64,000 nt of DNA from Solirubrobacter phytolaccae (GTDB taxonomy: Bacteria; Actinomycetota; Thermoleophilia; Solirubrobacterales; Solirubrobacteraceae), in NCBI RefSeq assembly GCF_027587195.1, contig NZ_JAPDDP010000010.1:1-64000 (forward strand), read 5' to 3'. The notes under the pieces were generated by a model. It was given only the letters and a program-made list of their open reading frames with translations, was not told the origin of the DNA and searched no databases. Both the position numbers and the translations under genes were made by a program. Every line of letters begins with the position of its first letter. Position 1 is the first letter of the stretch. Positions 34,267 through 43,246 of this stretch are shown here, piece after piece.

Positions 34267-35700
34267 CTACCTCTTTAGCTGGCTGAGGGCCGGGTACAGC
34301 GCGCGGTAGCGGGCGCGCAGCTCCCGGTAGGGCTCGATCCACTCCTGCACCGGCTCCACCTCCGAGTGCGTGTGGACGCAGGCGGCGACGGCTTCGTGCA
34401 CGTCATCCCACAAACCCCCGGCGACGCCGCCGAGCAGGGCCGCGCCGTACGCCGCGCCCTCCTCGACCGCCAGCCGTTCGAGCGGGATCTCCAACACCGA
34501 GGCGACGATCTGCAGCCACAGCTCGCTGCGCGCGCCGCCGCCGGAGACGCGGCCGCGCTCGCCGCCGCCCACGAGGTCGAACGAGTCACGCAGCCCGCAG
34601 GCCACGCCCTCGAGCACGGCCCGGGTGAGCGCGCCGCGGTTGTGGCGGATCTCCAGGCCGGTGAACGCGCCGCGGGCGTTCGGGTCGGCGTGCGGGGTGC
34701 GCTCGCCCGTCAGGTACGGGAGGAACGTCAGCCCGTCCGCCCCGGGGCCCCACGCCTTCGCCTCCTCGGTGAGCTCCGGGAACTCGCCGCCGACCACGCC
34801 GCGCAGCCACGCGAGCGAGCCGGCCGCGGAGAGCATCACGCCCATCTGGTGCCAGGCGCCGGGCACGGCGTGGCAGAAGGCGTGCACGCGGGCCTGGGGG
34901 TCGGCCCGGTACTCGGGCAGCGCGGCGAAGACGACCCCGCTCGTCCCCATCGCGACCGAGAGCGGGCCGGGCCGGTCGACGCCGACGCCGAGCCCGCCCG
35001 CCGCCTGGTCGCCGGCGCCCGCGGCGACCGCGATCCCCGCCGCCGTCCGGCCACTCACCTCAGGCGACTCGAGCACGGTCGGCAGCCACGCCTTGTCGAT
35101 CTCGAGGATGTCGAGCACCTCGTCGCTCCAGCGGCGCTTGGCCACGTCCAGCAGCAGCGTGCCGGAGGCATCGGCGACGTCGATCGCCCGCTCCCCCGTC
35201 AGCTTCAGGCGCACGTAGTCCTTCGGCAGCATGATGTGCGCGATCCGGGCGTAGTTGTCCGGCTCGTGCTTGCGCAGCCACAGCAGCTTGGGCGCGGTGA
35301 AGCCGGTCAGCGCGCGGTTGCCGGTCAGCTCGACGAGGCGGTCGAAGCCGACGCGCTCCTCGATCTCCGCGCACTCCGCCCCCGTGCGCTGGTCGTTCCA
35401 CAGGATCGCCGGGCGGATCGGGCGGTCCTGCGCGTCCAGCGTGACGAGGCCGTGCATCTGGCCGGAGAGCCCGATCCCGGCGACGCCGTCGGTCAGGCCC
35501 TCGAGGGCCTGCTGGGTGGCGGCCCACCAGTCGTCGGGGTTCTGCTCGGACCAGCCGGGCTTGGGTGTCGAGAGCGGGTACGGGACCTCGCGGCGCTCGA
35601 GCACCTCGCCGTCTTCAGCGACGGCGATGACTTTGACCGCGGACGTTCCGACATCGATGCCGATCGCGGTGCGTGACGGATTCTGAAGTGTTGATGACAT
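34267..35700 (-). CDS. xylB: Xylulokinase (FGGY family)
   Basis: This 477-residue kinase should phosphorylate D-xylulose, or a related ketose, with ATP to feed the pentose phosphate pathway. FGGY motifs are clear: GIDVGTSAVKVI at the N-terminus, GLSGQMHGLV, AILWNDQRT, and TGNRALTGFTAPKLLWL, with the last two blocks typical of xylulokinases. C-terminal motifs are TGLEIRHNRG and VSGGGARSELW. It is divergent from the FAD oxidase operon across 47 bases. The ATG is only about 8 bases from the predicted transcription start, so the mRNA is probably leaderless. Confidence 0.93.
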   Translation of the reverse strand: MSSTLQNPSRTAIGIDVGTSAVKVIAVAEDGEVLERREVPYPLSTPKPGWSEQNPDDWWAATQQALEGLTDGVAGIGLSGQMHGLVTLDAQDRPIRPAILWNDQRTGAECAEIEERVGFDRLVELTGNRALTGFTAPKLLWLRKHEPDNYARIAHIMLPKDYVRLKLTGERAIDVADASGTLLLDVAKRRWSDEVLDILEIDKAWLPTVLESPEVSGRTAAGIAVAAGAGDQAAGGLGVGVDRPGPLSVAMGTSGVVFAALPEYRADPQARVHAFCHAVPGAWHQMGVMLSAAGSLAWLRGVVGGEFPELTEEAKAWGPGADGLTFLPYLTGERTPHADPNARGAFTGLEIRHNRGALTRAVLEGVACGLRDSFDLVGGGERGRVSGGGARSELWLQIVASVLEIPLERLAVEEGAAYGAALLGGVAGGLWDDVHEAVAACVHTHSEVEPVQEWIEPYRELRARYRALYPALSQLKR

Positions 35701-35705
35701 TTGGC

Positions 35706-35744
35706 TTGACAGCGATTGAAGGGTAATGCAAGGTTCGCTGTCAA
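35706..35744. promoter_or_regulatory. Perfect 10-bp inverted repeat filling the divergent promoter
   Basis: TTGACAGCGA (35706-35715) and TCGCTGTCAA (35735-35744) are separated by 19 bases. Each arm begins with a consensus -35 hexamer, TTGACA, reading into the spacer. For xylB a TTCAAT -10 (complement of 35715-35720) fits at 18 bases. The plus-strand -10 (AAGGTT, 35730-35735) is weak. The DeoR-type regulator at 40194 is the obvious candidate binder. Confidence 0.7.
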
Positions 35745-35747
35745 TAG

Positions 35748-37172
35748 ATGAAGTCTTCTGTTACGCAGCTGGCCGAGCTCGCACCCGCCCTCGCGGCGCT
35801 CCTCGGGGAGGACGCGGTCCACACCGAGGACGCACAGCTTGACGCCTACACGGCCGACACGTACTGGCCCGCCATCCATGCCCGCGCGGCGGGGGTGCCG
35901 CTGGGCCGGCCGGACGTCGTGGCGGTGCCCCGGCGCGAGGAGGACGTGGCGGCGGTGCTGCGGCTCGCTTCCGAGCACGAGGTGCCGGTCGTCGCGTGGG
36001 GCGGCGGCTCGGGCACGCAGGGCGGCGCGGTGCCGACCGGCGGCGGGCTCGTCGTCGACCTGCGCGGGCTGGACACGATCATCGAGATCGACGACGTCTC
36101 GATGACGGTCACCGCGCAGGCCGGCGTGAACGGGGACATCCTGGAACGCGCGCTGAACGAGCGCGGCCTCATGCTCCCGCACTACCCGGCCAGCTCGCAG
36201 TGGGCGACGGTCGGCGGGTACGTGTCGGCGCGGGGCTCCGGCGTGCTCTCCACGCGCTACGGCAAGATCGAGGACCTCATCGTCGGCCTGCGGGTCGCGC
36301 TCCCGAACGGGCAGCTGATCGACAGCGTCGGCGTCCCGCGCCACGCCGTCGGCCCCGACTTCACGCAGCTGTTCGTCGGCGCGGAGGGCACGCTCGGGAT
36401 CGTCACCCGCGCGAAGCTCGAGGTCGTCCCGCTGCCCGAGCGCAGCTTCGCGGCGCTGCACTTCCCGTCGGTCGCGGCGGGCGTGGACGCCTTCCGCACC
36501 GCGCTCGCCCGTGGCAACCGCCCGTCCGTGATCCGGATGTACGACGAGGAGGCGACGGTGCGGACGCTCTCCCCCGTCGTCGGCGAGCCGCTCGACGGGG
36601 TGTGCGCGATCGTGGTCTTCGAGGGGGGAGAGCCGGCGGTGGTCGCCGCTGAGCGGACCGCCACGATCGAGCTCGCGCGCCTGGAGGGCGCGCGCGAGCT
36701 CGATCCCGCTCTGGCCGAGACCTGGTGGAACCGCCGCTACGACTTCTACAAGCCGCCCCACCACCCCGAGCTGCCCGCGATCTGGGGCACGATCGACGTC
36801 GTCGCCTCCTATCGCGACATCCACGCGGTCCACCAGGCGCTGAAGACGGCGGTCCGCGACCGCTACGCGCCCCAGGGCCTCCAGCTGCGGATGCACTTCT
36901 CGCACTGGTACCGCTGGGGCACGATGATCTACGCCCGCTTCCTGATCCCGGACGGCGGGCCCGACGCGCTCGCCCTCCACGACCGGATCTGGAACGACGG
37001 CGTGACGGCCGTCCTGGCCGCCGGCGGGGTCATGAACGACCACCACGGCGTCGGCCTCAAGCTCGCACCCTTCATGCACGCACAACACGGCGCGGGGCTG
37101 GAGGCCTTGCGCTCGATCAAGTCCGCGTTAGATCCTCTCGGCATCATGAATCCCGGCAAGCTCGGCCTCTGA
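35748..37172 (+). CDS. FAD-linked oxidase, alkyl-DHAP synthase/glycolate oxidase-like
   Basis: This 474-residue flavoprotein has a PCMH-type FAD domain in its first half (VVAWGGGSGTQGGAVPTGGG; PASSQWATVGGYVSARGSG; GAEGTLGIVT). The C-terminal half ends with the AGPS-like features HFSHWYRWGTMIY, NDHHGVG and DPLGIMNPGK. Family members oxidise 2-hydroxyacids or carry out alkyl-dihydroxyacetonephosphate synthesis. In this catabolic locus, oxidation of a sugar acid or polyol is more likely. The ATG at 35748 is 3 bases after the operator repeat, so the mRNA is nearly leaderless. Confidence 0.88.
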   Translation: MKSSVTQLAELAPALAALLGEDAVHTEDAQLDAYTADTYWPAIHARAAGVPLGRPDVVAVPRREEDVAAVLRLASEHEVPVVAWGGGSGTQGGAVPTGGGLVVDLRGLDTIIEIDDVSMTVTAQAGVNGDILERALNERGLMLPHYPASSQWATVGGYVSARGSGVLSTRYGKIEDLIVGLRVALPNGQLIDSVGVPRHAVGPDFTQLFVGAEGTLGIVTRAKLEVVPLPERSFAALHFPSVAAGVDAFRTALARGNRPSVIRMYDEEATVRTLSPVVGEPLDGVCAIVVFEGGEPAVVAAERTATIELARLEGARELDPALAETWWNRRYDFYKPPHHPELPAIWGTIDVVASYRDIHAVHQALKTAVRDRYAPQGLQLRMHFSHWYRWGTMIYARFLIPDGGPDALALHDRIWNDGVTAVLAAGGVMNDHHGVGLKLAPFMHAQHGAGLEALRSIKSALDPLGIMNPGKLGL

Positions 37173-37187
37173 GGAGTGGGCCGTGCC

Positions 37188-37200
37188 GGAGGAGGAGAGG
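37188..37200 (+). promoter_or_regulatory. Ribosome binding site deciding the TIM-barrel gene start
   Basis: GGAGGAGGAGAGG lies 6 bases before the ATG at 37207. This favours that ATG over the upstream in-frame GTG at 37183, whose coding would cover the ribosome site. Confidence 0.7.
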
Positions 37201-37206
37201 AAGACG

Positions 37207-38115
37207 ATGGCGATCAAGGTGTCGATGCACAACTGGATGCGTCCAGAGCCGATCGAGCGGACGATCGAGCGGCTCAGCCGGTTGGGGTACGACGGGATCG
37301 AGATCTCGGGTGAGCCGGGCCTGTACGACGTCGGTCACGTGCGCGGGCTGCTCGAGGAGCACAACCTCGAGTGCTGGGGCGCGGTGACGCTGATGATGGG
37401 CGCGCGCGACCTCTGCCACGAGGACCGCTACATGCGGCTCGGGTCGATCGAGTACGTCAAGGACTGCCTGACGTTCGTGTCCCAGCTCGGTGGCCAGATC
37501 GTCACGGTCGTGCCGTCGACGGTCGGCAAGATCACGCCGATGGGCTCGCCCGCGGACGAGTGGCGCTGGTGCGTGGAGGCGCTGCGCGAGTGCCAGGCGC
37601 ACGCGGAGACCGTCGGCGTGCGGATCGGCCTGGAGCCGCTCAACCGCTTCGAGACGTACTTCCTGAACCGTTGCGAGCAGGCGCTGGCGCTGTGCGACGC
37701 GGTCGGCGGGAACATCGGCGTGGCGCTGGACACGTTCCACATGAACATCGAGGAAGCCGACCTGATCGACGCGATCCACCAGGCCGGCGACCGGCTGGTG
37801 GACTTCCACGTCGCCGACAACAACCGGATGCCGCCCGGCCACGGCGCGCTCGACTGGACGGCGATCGTGCGCGCGCTGCAGACGATCGGCTACGAGGGCC
37901 ACATGACCGCGGAGTTCGTCGCGTCGCTGGACCGCAGCGTCATCTCCGACCGGGAGATCGGCGACGCGTCCGAGGCCGGCGGCAGCGCGGGCATGGAGAA
38001 GTTCCTGCGCGACCACTCGACCGGCGCCGTGCCCGAGGTCTATTACGACCGCTACGCGCTCGAGAGCGTCGACTACCTGCGCTCTGTCCTGGCCTCGACC
38101 GCAACCGCCGTATAG
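37207..38115 (+). CDS. Sugar phosphate isomerase/epimerase (xylose isomerase-like TIM barrel), first copy
   Basis: This 302-residue TIM-barrel protein resembles ketose 3-epimerases. The metal-binding quartet is visible: Glu in IGLEPLNRFE, Asp in VALDTFHMNIEE, His in VDFHVADNNR and Glu in MTAEFVAS. These match the Glu-Asp-His-Glu site of D-tagatose/D-psicose 3-epimerases, with ADNNRMPPGHGALDW typical of that group. It probably epimerises a free ketose or keto-acid sugar in the pathway feeding xylulokinase. It follows the FAD oxidase gene by 34 bases and precedes the Tm-1-like gene by 2. Confidence 0.9.
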   Translation: MAIKVSMHNWMRPEPIERTIERLSRLGYDGIEISGEPGLYDVGHVRGLLEEHNLECWGAVTLMMGARDLCHEDRYMRLGSIEYVKDCLTFVSQLGGQIVTVVPSTVGKITPMGSPADEWRWCVEALRECQAHAETVGVRIGLEPLNRFETYFLNRCEQALALCDAVGGNIGVALDTFHMNIEEADLIDAIHQAGDRLVDFHVADNNRMPPGHGALDWTAIVRALQTIGYEGHMTAEFVASLDRSVISDREIGDASEAGGSAGMEKFLRDHSTGAVPEVYYDRYALESVDYLRSVLASTATAV

Positions 38116-38117
38116 GC

Positions 38118-39341
38118 ATGCCCGCCGTCGCCCTGATCGGGACCCTCGATACCAAGGGCGACGAGATCGCGTACGTGCGCAAGCGCCTGGAGGCGCTGCG
38201 CGTGGACGCCGTCGTGATCGACAGCGGCATCCTCGGCGAGCCGGGCTGCGTGGCGGACATCGGCCGGGAGGAGGTGGCCGCGGCGGGCGGCCACGCGTTG
38301 GCCGACGTGCAGTCGGCGGGGTCGCGCGGAGCGGCCGTGTCGCTGATGGTGGACGGGGTCCGGGCGCTGGTCGTGCGCCTGTTCGCCGAGGGCCGGGTGC
38401 AGGGCGTGCTGTGCCTGGGCGGCGCCGAGGGCGCGCTGCTGGGAGCCGCGGCCATGCAGGCGTTGCCCGTGGGCGTGCCGAAGCTGCTCGTGTCGCCCAG
38501 CGCGAGTGGGCGCCGCACCTTCGCGGCCTTCGTCGGCGAGAGCGACGTCTGCGTCATGCACTCCGTCGTCGACATCCTGGGCCTGAACGGCATCTCGCGA
38601 CCGATCTTCGACAACGCCGCGGCCGCGATGGCCGGGATGGTGCGGGACGCGGGTGCGCCGCTGGGCGCGCTCGGCGAGCACTGCGTCGGCGTGACGATGC
38701 TCGGCCAGACCACGCCGGGCGTGATGCGCCTGCGCGATCAGCTCGTGCGCGCCGGCCACGAGCCCGTGATCTTCCACGCCAACGGCGTCGGCGGCCCCGC
38801 GATGGAGCACCTGTGCGAGGAGGGCGCGCTGCAGGGCGTCGTCGACTACACGCTGTCCGAAGTCGCCAACTCGCTCAAGGACGGCATGCACGCGACCGGC
38901 CCCGAGCGGCTGACGATCGCCGGCCGGCTCGGCCTCCCCCAGGTCGTCGTGCCCGGCTGCGTGGACTTCTTCAACCAGGGCCCGCGCGACTCGCTGCCGC
39001 TCGCCTACCGCTCCCGCAAGGCCTACTTCCACAACCCGGTGATGACGCTGGTGCGCCTCGACCGCGAAGAGTCCGCCGAGCTCGGCGGGATCGTGGCCGA
39101 GCGGCTGAACCGCGCCACCGGGCCCGTGCACGTCGTCGCGCCCACGCGCGGGTTCTCGCTGGCCGACGCCGAGGGCGGCGACCTGTGGGACCCCGAGGCC
39201 GACGCCGCCTTCTTGGACGCGCTGTCCAGTGCCTTGCGCCCCGAGATCCCGTACGAAGCCGTCGACGCCCACGTCGACGACCACGAGTTCGCCGACGTGG
39301 TCGCCTCCCGTTACCTCGCCCTTGTCGGAGCTTATGCCTGA
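38118..39341 (+). CDS. Tm-1-like ATP-binding (UPF0261) protein
   Basis: The product has 407 residues and spans the whole UPF0261/Tm-1-like family: VALIGTLDTKGDE at the N-terminus, LGGAEGALLGAAAMQALPVGVPK, GVTMLGQTTPGVMRLRD, FHANGVGGPAMEHL and VVPGCVDFFN. The plant Tm-1 homologue binds ATP and a viral protein. The bacterial reaction is unknown, though the family recurs in carbohydrate-type gene clusters. Here it sits tightly between a TIM-barrel epimerase and a creatininase-like gene, overlapping the latter by 8 bases, so a catabolic role is inferred. Confidence 0.9.
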   Translation: MPAVALIGTLDTKGDEIAYVRKRLEALRVDAVVIDSGILGEPGCVADIGREEVAAAGGHALADVQSAGSRGAAVSLMVDGVRALVVRLFAEGRVQGVLCLGGAEGALLGAAAMQALPVGVPKLLVSPSASGRRTFAAFVGESDVCVMHSVVDILGLNGISRPIFDNAAAAMAGMVRDAGAPLGALGEHCVGVTMLGQTTPGVMRLRDQLVRAGHEPVIFHANGVGGPAMEHLCEEGALQGVVDYTLSEVANSLKDGMHATGPERLTIAGRLGLPQVVVPGCVDFFNQGPRDSLPLAYRSRKAYFHNPVMTLVRLDREESAELGGIVAERLNRATGPVHVVAPTRGFSLADAEGGDLWDPEADAAFLDALSSALRPEIPYEAVDAHVDDHEFADVVASRYLALVGAYA

Positions 39342-40197
39342 TTCTCGCCCTGTTAGCCACTGCATCATGGACCTCGCGCCGCCGGACATCGCGTGGTTCC
39401 AGGAGAAGTCGGACATCATCCTCGTGCCGATCGGCTCCTGCGAGCAGCACGGCGCGCACCTGCCGCTGGGCACGGACACGATCACCGCCCTGGAGGTCGC
39501 GCGGCGCGCGGCCGAGCAGGCCGACGTGCCCTACACGGCGCCGTTCTGGGCCGGCTACTCGCCGCAGCACATGCGCGAGACCGAGTCGGCCGTGGGGACG
39601 ATCACGCTGCGCGCGGAGACGCTGAACGCGGTCCTCTACGACATCCTGCGCTCGCTCATCCACCACGGGTGGAACAAGCTCATCCTGGTCAACGGGCACG
39701 GCTCCAACGTCAAGGTGCTGGACCCGCTGCTGCGGCGGATCAAGTACGAGACCGGCGCGCTGGTCGCGCTCTACAAGCCGTACGCCGAGCGCTACATCGG
39801 GATCCTGGAAGGGCTGCTCGACAACCCGCCCGAGGAGACGCCGGGCTGGCACGCGAGCGAGCTGGAGACCTCGCAGGTGATGGCGCACAACGCGTCGCTG
39901 GTGCGGATGGACCGCGCCGCCGAGGACCGCGCGCAGGCGCCCGAGTGGCTGCCCGACTCGTTCCTGAAGTCCGACGGCGCGCCCGACGTGCAGTTCGAGG
40001 GCTACCAGTACTTCTCGTTCCCGATGGACCACGGCGAGTTCTCGCGCACGGGCGTGATCGGCAACCCGATGACGGCCACTCCGGAGAAGGGCGAGGAGGC
40101 CCTGACCCGCTTCTCCGGCCATCTCGTGCGGGCGATCGACGAGTTCCGCGGCCTGGACGTGCAGGTGCGCCGCCGCGCGTTCGAGGAGCGCGTGTGA
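39334..40197 (+). CDS. Creatininase-family amidohydrolase
   Basis: The product has 287 residues from the ATG at 39334, which overlaps the end of the preceding gene; ATG 39367 is an alternative. The creatininase signature is complete: DIILVPIGSCEQHGAHLPLGTD with metal ligands Glu and His (given as IGSCEQHG and HLPLGTD), LVNGHGSN, and an ETSQVMA helix. Family members open cyclic amides or lactam-like rings using two metals. In sugar clusters they may act on lactones or other ring compounds, but no substrate can be read here. There is no creatine pathway in the window. Confidence 0.9.
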   Translation: MPDSRPVSHCIMDLAPPDIAWFQEKSDIILVPIGSCEQHGAHLPLGTDTITALEVARRAAEQADVPYTAPFWAGYSPQHMRETESAVGTITLRAETLNAVLYDILRSLIHHGWNKLILVNGHGSNVKVLDPLLRRIKYETGALVALYKPYAERYIGILEGLLDNPPEETPGWHASELETSQVMAHNASLVRMDRAAEDRAQAPEWLPDSFLKSDGAPDVQFEGYQYFSFPMDHGEFSRTGVIGNPMTATPEKGEEALTRFSGHLVRAIDEFRGLDVQVRRRAFEERV

Positions 40198-40988
40198 GCA
40201 CCATCCCTCCCGCCTTACGGAGGGCCCAGATCCTCGAGCGCATCCAGCGTGACGGCGGCGTGTCCGTTGCCGATCTCGCGCGGGAGCTCACGGTGTCGTC
40301 GATCACCGTCCATCGCGACCTCGAGCAGCTCTCGCGCGACGGGCTCGTGGAGCGCGTGCACGGTGGTGCGCGGGCGTTGCCGGCCGCGGGGCCCGCAACC
40401 GCGATCCCGCCCACGGGCTGGGAGCAGCGCGCGGCGGTGGCCCGTGGCGCGAAGGCCGTGATCGCCGCGCACGCCGCGCGCGAGGTGCAGTCGGGCTCGA
40501 CGATCTTCCTGGACTCCTCGTCCTCGTGCCTGGCGCTCGCCCGCCAGCTCGTGGTGAGCGAGGCCGCGAGCAACCTGACGCTCGTCACCAACTCGCCGGC
40601 GATCGCCTACGAGCTCGCCGACGAGCGGATGCTGGTGATCGTCACGCCCGGCGAGCTGGATCAGCACATGCGGCTGCTCGCCGGCCGCTGGACGACCGAC
40701 TTCCTGGCCGGGCTCAACTTCGAGCTGGCGTTCGTGTCCTGCGCGGGCGTGACGCTGGACGCGGGGCTCACGACGTCGCGGCGGGCGCTGGCGGACGTGA
40801 TCAACGTCGCCAGCGCGAACGCCGCCCGGACGGTGGGGCTGATCGACTCGAACAAGTTCGGGCGCGCGTCGCTGCTGACGATCGCCCGTGCGGAAGACCT
40901 TGACGCCATCGTCACGGATGAGGGCCTTGACGAGGCGACCGAACACACGTACCGAGCGGCCGGTGTGGCGCTCGAAATCGCGAAATAG
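40194..40988 (+). CDS. DeoR-family transcriptional regulator
   Basis: This 264-residue regulator has a DeoR helix-turn-helix ([21 protein letters not shown], with [14 protein letters not shown] after it) and a DeoR sugar-phosphate sensor domain ([56 protein letters not shown]). Such proteins normally repress sugar catabolism until a sugar phosphate binds. The GTG start overlaps the creatininase stop (GTGA). The inverted repeat at 35706-35744 is its likely operator, which would co-regulate xylB and this operon. Confidence 0.92.
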   Translation: MSTIPPALRRAQILERIQRDGGVSVADLARELTVSSITVHRDLEQLSRDGLVERVHGGARALPAAGPATAIPPTGWEQRAAVARGAKAVIAAHAAREVQSGSTIFLDSSSSCLALARQLVVSEAASNLTLVTNSPAIAYELADERMLVIVTPGELDQHMRLLAGRWTTDFLAGLNFELAFVSCAGVTLDAGLTTSRRALADVINVASANAARTVGLIDSNKFGRASLLTIARAEDLDAIVTDEGLDEATEHTYRAAGVALEIAK

Positions 40989-41011
40989 CGCAACGAGGAG
41001 GAGAGATAGGG

Positions 41012-42013
41012 ATGGCACGACCCGTAACGCTGTTCACCGGCCAATGGGCCGACCTCAGCTTCGAGGACCTGGCCGCGAAGGTCGGGGAGTGGGAGTTCGA
41101 CGGCCTCGAGCTGGCGACCTGGGGTGACCACTTCGAGGTGCCCAAGGCGCTGGCGGACCCGTCGTACATCAAGGGGCGGCGCGAGGTGCTCGAACGCCAC
41201 GGGCTGAACATCTGGGCGATCGGCGCGCACCTGACGGGGCAGGCGGTGTGCGATGTGATCGATGGGCGCCATCAAGGCGTGCTGGACCCGGAGGTGTGGG
41301 GCGACGGGGACGCCGAGGGCGTGCGCCAGCGCGCGGCGGAGCGGATGAAGGACACGGCGCGCGCCGCGGCGCAGCTGGGCGTCGAGGTCGTGACCGGGTT
41401 CTCCGGCTCGTCGATCTGGCACCTGTTGTACTCGTTCCCGCCCAACGACTGGGCGGACATCGAGCGCGGCTACGAGGACTTCGCGGAGCGCTGGTCGCCG
41501 ATCATCGACGTCTTCGACGCGGAGGGCGTCAAGTTCGCGCTCGAGGTCCACCCGACCGAGATCGCGTACGACTTCGTCACGACGCGGCTGGCGCTCGACG
41601 CGCTCGACAACCGCGAGGGCTTCGGGATCAACTTCGACCCGTCGCACTTCGCGCACCAGTTCCTGGACAGCGCGCAGTTCGTGGGCGAGTTCGCCGACCG
41701 CATCTACCACGTGCACGTCAAGGACTCGATCAAGCGGCTCAACGGCCGCCGGTCGATCCTCGGCTCGCACATCAACTTCGGCGAGGAGGCGCGCGGCTGG
41801 GACTTCGTCTCCCCCGGCCACGGCGACGTCGACTTCGAGGACCTGTTCCGGGCGCTGAACCGGATCGGCTACCAGGGTCCGCTGTCGATCGAGTGGGAGG
41901 ACTCCGGCATGGACCGCGACTGGGGGGCCCCGGACGCGCTCGCGTTCGTGCGCCGGACCGACTTCGCCCCGTCCACCGTCGCGTTCGACGCGGCGTTCGC
42001 GCGGGAGGGCTAG
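41012..42013 (+). CDS. Sugar phosphate isomerase/epimerase (TIM barrel), second copy
   Basis: This 333-residue TIM-barrel protein is of the same superfamily as the protein at 37207 but clearly different in sequence. Metal ligands are Glu in FALEVHPTE, Asp in INFDPSHF, His in HVHVKDS and Glu in [14 protein letters not shown] and SPGHGDVDF are common in IolE/YcjR-like isomerases that partner Gfo/Idh/MocA dehydrogenases. A strong ribosome site (GAGGAGGAGA, 40995-41004) precedes the ATG, and the dehydrogenase gene begins immediately at its stop codon. Action on a 3-keto sugar is inferred. Confidence 0.9.
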   Translation: MARPVTLFTGQWADLSFEDLAAKVGEWEFDGLELATWGDHFEVPKALADPSYIKGRREVLERHGLNIWAIGAHLTGQAVCDVIDGRHQGVLDPEVWGDGDAEGVRQRAAERMKDTARAAAQLGVEVVTGFSGSSIWHLLYSFPPNDWADIERGYEDFAERWSPIIDVFDAEGVKFALEVHPTEIAYDFVTTRLALDALDNREGFGINFDPSHFAHQFLDSAQFVGEFADRIYHVHVKDSIKRLNGRRSILGSHINFGEEARGWDFVSPGHGDVDFEDLFRALNRIGYQGPLSIEWEDSGMDRDWGAPDALAFVRRTDFAPSTVAFDAAFAREG

Positions 42014-43195
42014 ATGAGCAAGGTCGGATTCGTCACGATGGGCGAGTCGGCGGGCGGGGACGACATCCCGACCGTCGGCGTGGGCATGCTCGGCTACGGG
42101 TTCATGGGCAAGGCCCACTCGAACGCGTACAAGACGCTCGCCTACATGACCTGGCCGCCGCCGCTGATGCCGCAGCTGGTGTCGATCGCGGGGCGCAACG
42201 AGGAGGCCGTCGCCGGCGCCGCGCGGCGCTACGGCTTCGACGGCTACGTGACCGACTGGAAGGCCCTGGTGGCCGACGAGCGGATCGGCGTGTTCGACAA
42301 CTCGGGGCCGAACAACTTCCATTCCGAGCCGACGATCGCTGCCGCCGAGGCGGGCAAGCACGTGATCTGCGAGAAGCCTTTGGGGCGGACCGCGGAGGAG
42401 TCCTACGAGACGTGGAAGCGCGTCGACGCGACCGGCGTGAAGGCGATGGTGGCCTTCAACTACCGGTTCGTGCCGGCGGTGCGTCTGGCGCGGATGATCA
42501 TCGAGTCGGGCGAGCTCGGCGAGATCTTCCACTTCCGCGGGCGCTACCTGCAGGAGTGGATCATCGACGCGGACTTCCCGATGGTCTGGCGGCTCGACAA
42601 GGACGTGGCCGGCTCGGGTGCGCTGGGTGACCTCGGCGCGCACGTGATCGACCTCGCCCGGTATCTGGTCGGCGAGATCGCGGCGGTGAGCGCTTCCACC
42701 CGGACGTTCGTGAAGGACCGCGAGGGCCAGGCCGTGACCGTCGACGACGCGGTCGAGTCGGTCGTGGACTTCGAGAACGGCGCGGTCGGGACGATCGAGG
42801 CGACGCGCTTCGCGTCCGGTCGCAAGAACGCGCTCCAGTTCGAGATCAACGGCTCCAAGGGCTCGCTCTCGTTCGACATCGAGCGGCTGAACGAGCTCGA
42901 GGTCCACTACCGCGACTCCGCCCCCGGCAACCTGTCGCAGGGCTTCCGGCGCGTGCTCGTCTCCGAGGCCGACCATCCCTTCTGGGAGCACTGGTGGCCG
43001 CAGGGGCACATGATCGGCTGGGAGCACACCTTCGTCCACGAGATCCACCACTTCTTCACGGCGATCCGCGAGGACACGGAGATCGGGCCGCACGGCGCGA
43101 CCTTCGAGGACGGCTACCGCGCGGCGGAGATCTGCGACGCGATGCTGCGCTCCGCGGAGAACGGCGCGCGCGAGTCGCTCAGCTACCGGTCCTAG
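42014..43195 (+). CDS. Gfo/Idh/MocA-family oxidoreductase
   Basis: This 393-residue NAD(P)-dependent sugar dehydrogenase has a Rossmann motif displaced by a short N-terminal extension (GVGMLGYGFMGKAHS), the EKPLG motif, VAFNYRFVPAVRLA, and the catalytic region GSGALGDLGAHVIDLARYLVG (aspartate and histidine in DLGAHVID). The adjacent TIM-barrel gene ends at the base before its ATG, indicating tight coupling. Together they resemble dehydrogenase/isomerase pairs acting on inositols, 3-keto glycosides or rare sugars. The exact substrate is open. Confidence 0.92.
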   Translation: MSKVGFVTMGESAGGDDIPTVGVGMLGYGFMGKAHSNAYKTLAYMTWPPPLMPQLVSIAGRNEEAVAGAARRYGFDGYVTDWKALVADERIGVFDNSGPNNFHSEPTIAAAEAGKHVICEKPLGRTAEESYETWKRVDATGVKAMVAFNYRFVPAVRLARMIIESGELGEIFHFRGRYLQEWIIDADFPMVWRLDKDVAGSGALGDLGAHVIDLARYLVGEIAAVSASTRTFVKDREGQAVTVDDAVESVVDFENGAVGTIEATRFASGRKNALQFEINGSKGSLSFDIERLNELEVHYRDSAPGNLSQGFRRVLVSEADHPFWEHWWPQGHMIGWEHTFVHEIHHFFTAIREDTEIGPHGATFEDGYRAAEICDAMLRSAENGARESLSYRS

Positions 43196-43211
43196 GACCA
43201 AAGGCGTCTGG

Positions 43212-43246
43212 ATACCGGGCATCGTCGGCGCGACGATGCCCGGTAT
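43212..43246 (+). terminator. Perfect 15-bp hairpin between the sugar operon and DUF5519
   Basis: ATACCGGGCATCGTC (43212-43226) and GACGATGCCCGGTAT (43232-43246) pair perfectly around a 5-base loop. It starts 17 bases after the dehydrogenase stop. The right arm contains the in-frame ATG at 43236 and reaches the ATG at 43245, so besides terminating the operon it could hide the start of the next gene. Confidence 0.75.

Noticed and set aside
37183-37206. GTG 37183 as the start of the TIM-barrel gene
   Set aside because: The strong ribosome site at 37188-37200 would be inside the coding region. ATG 37207 is correctly spaced from it.
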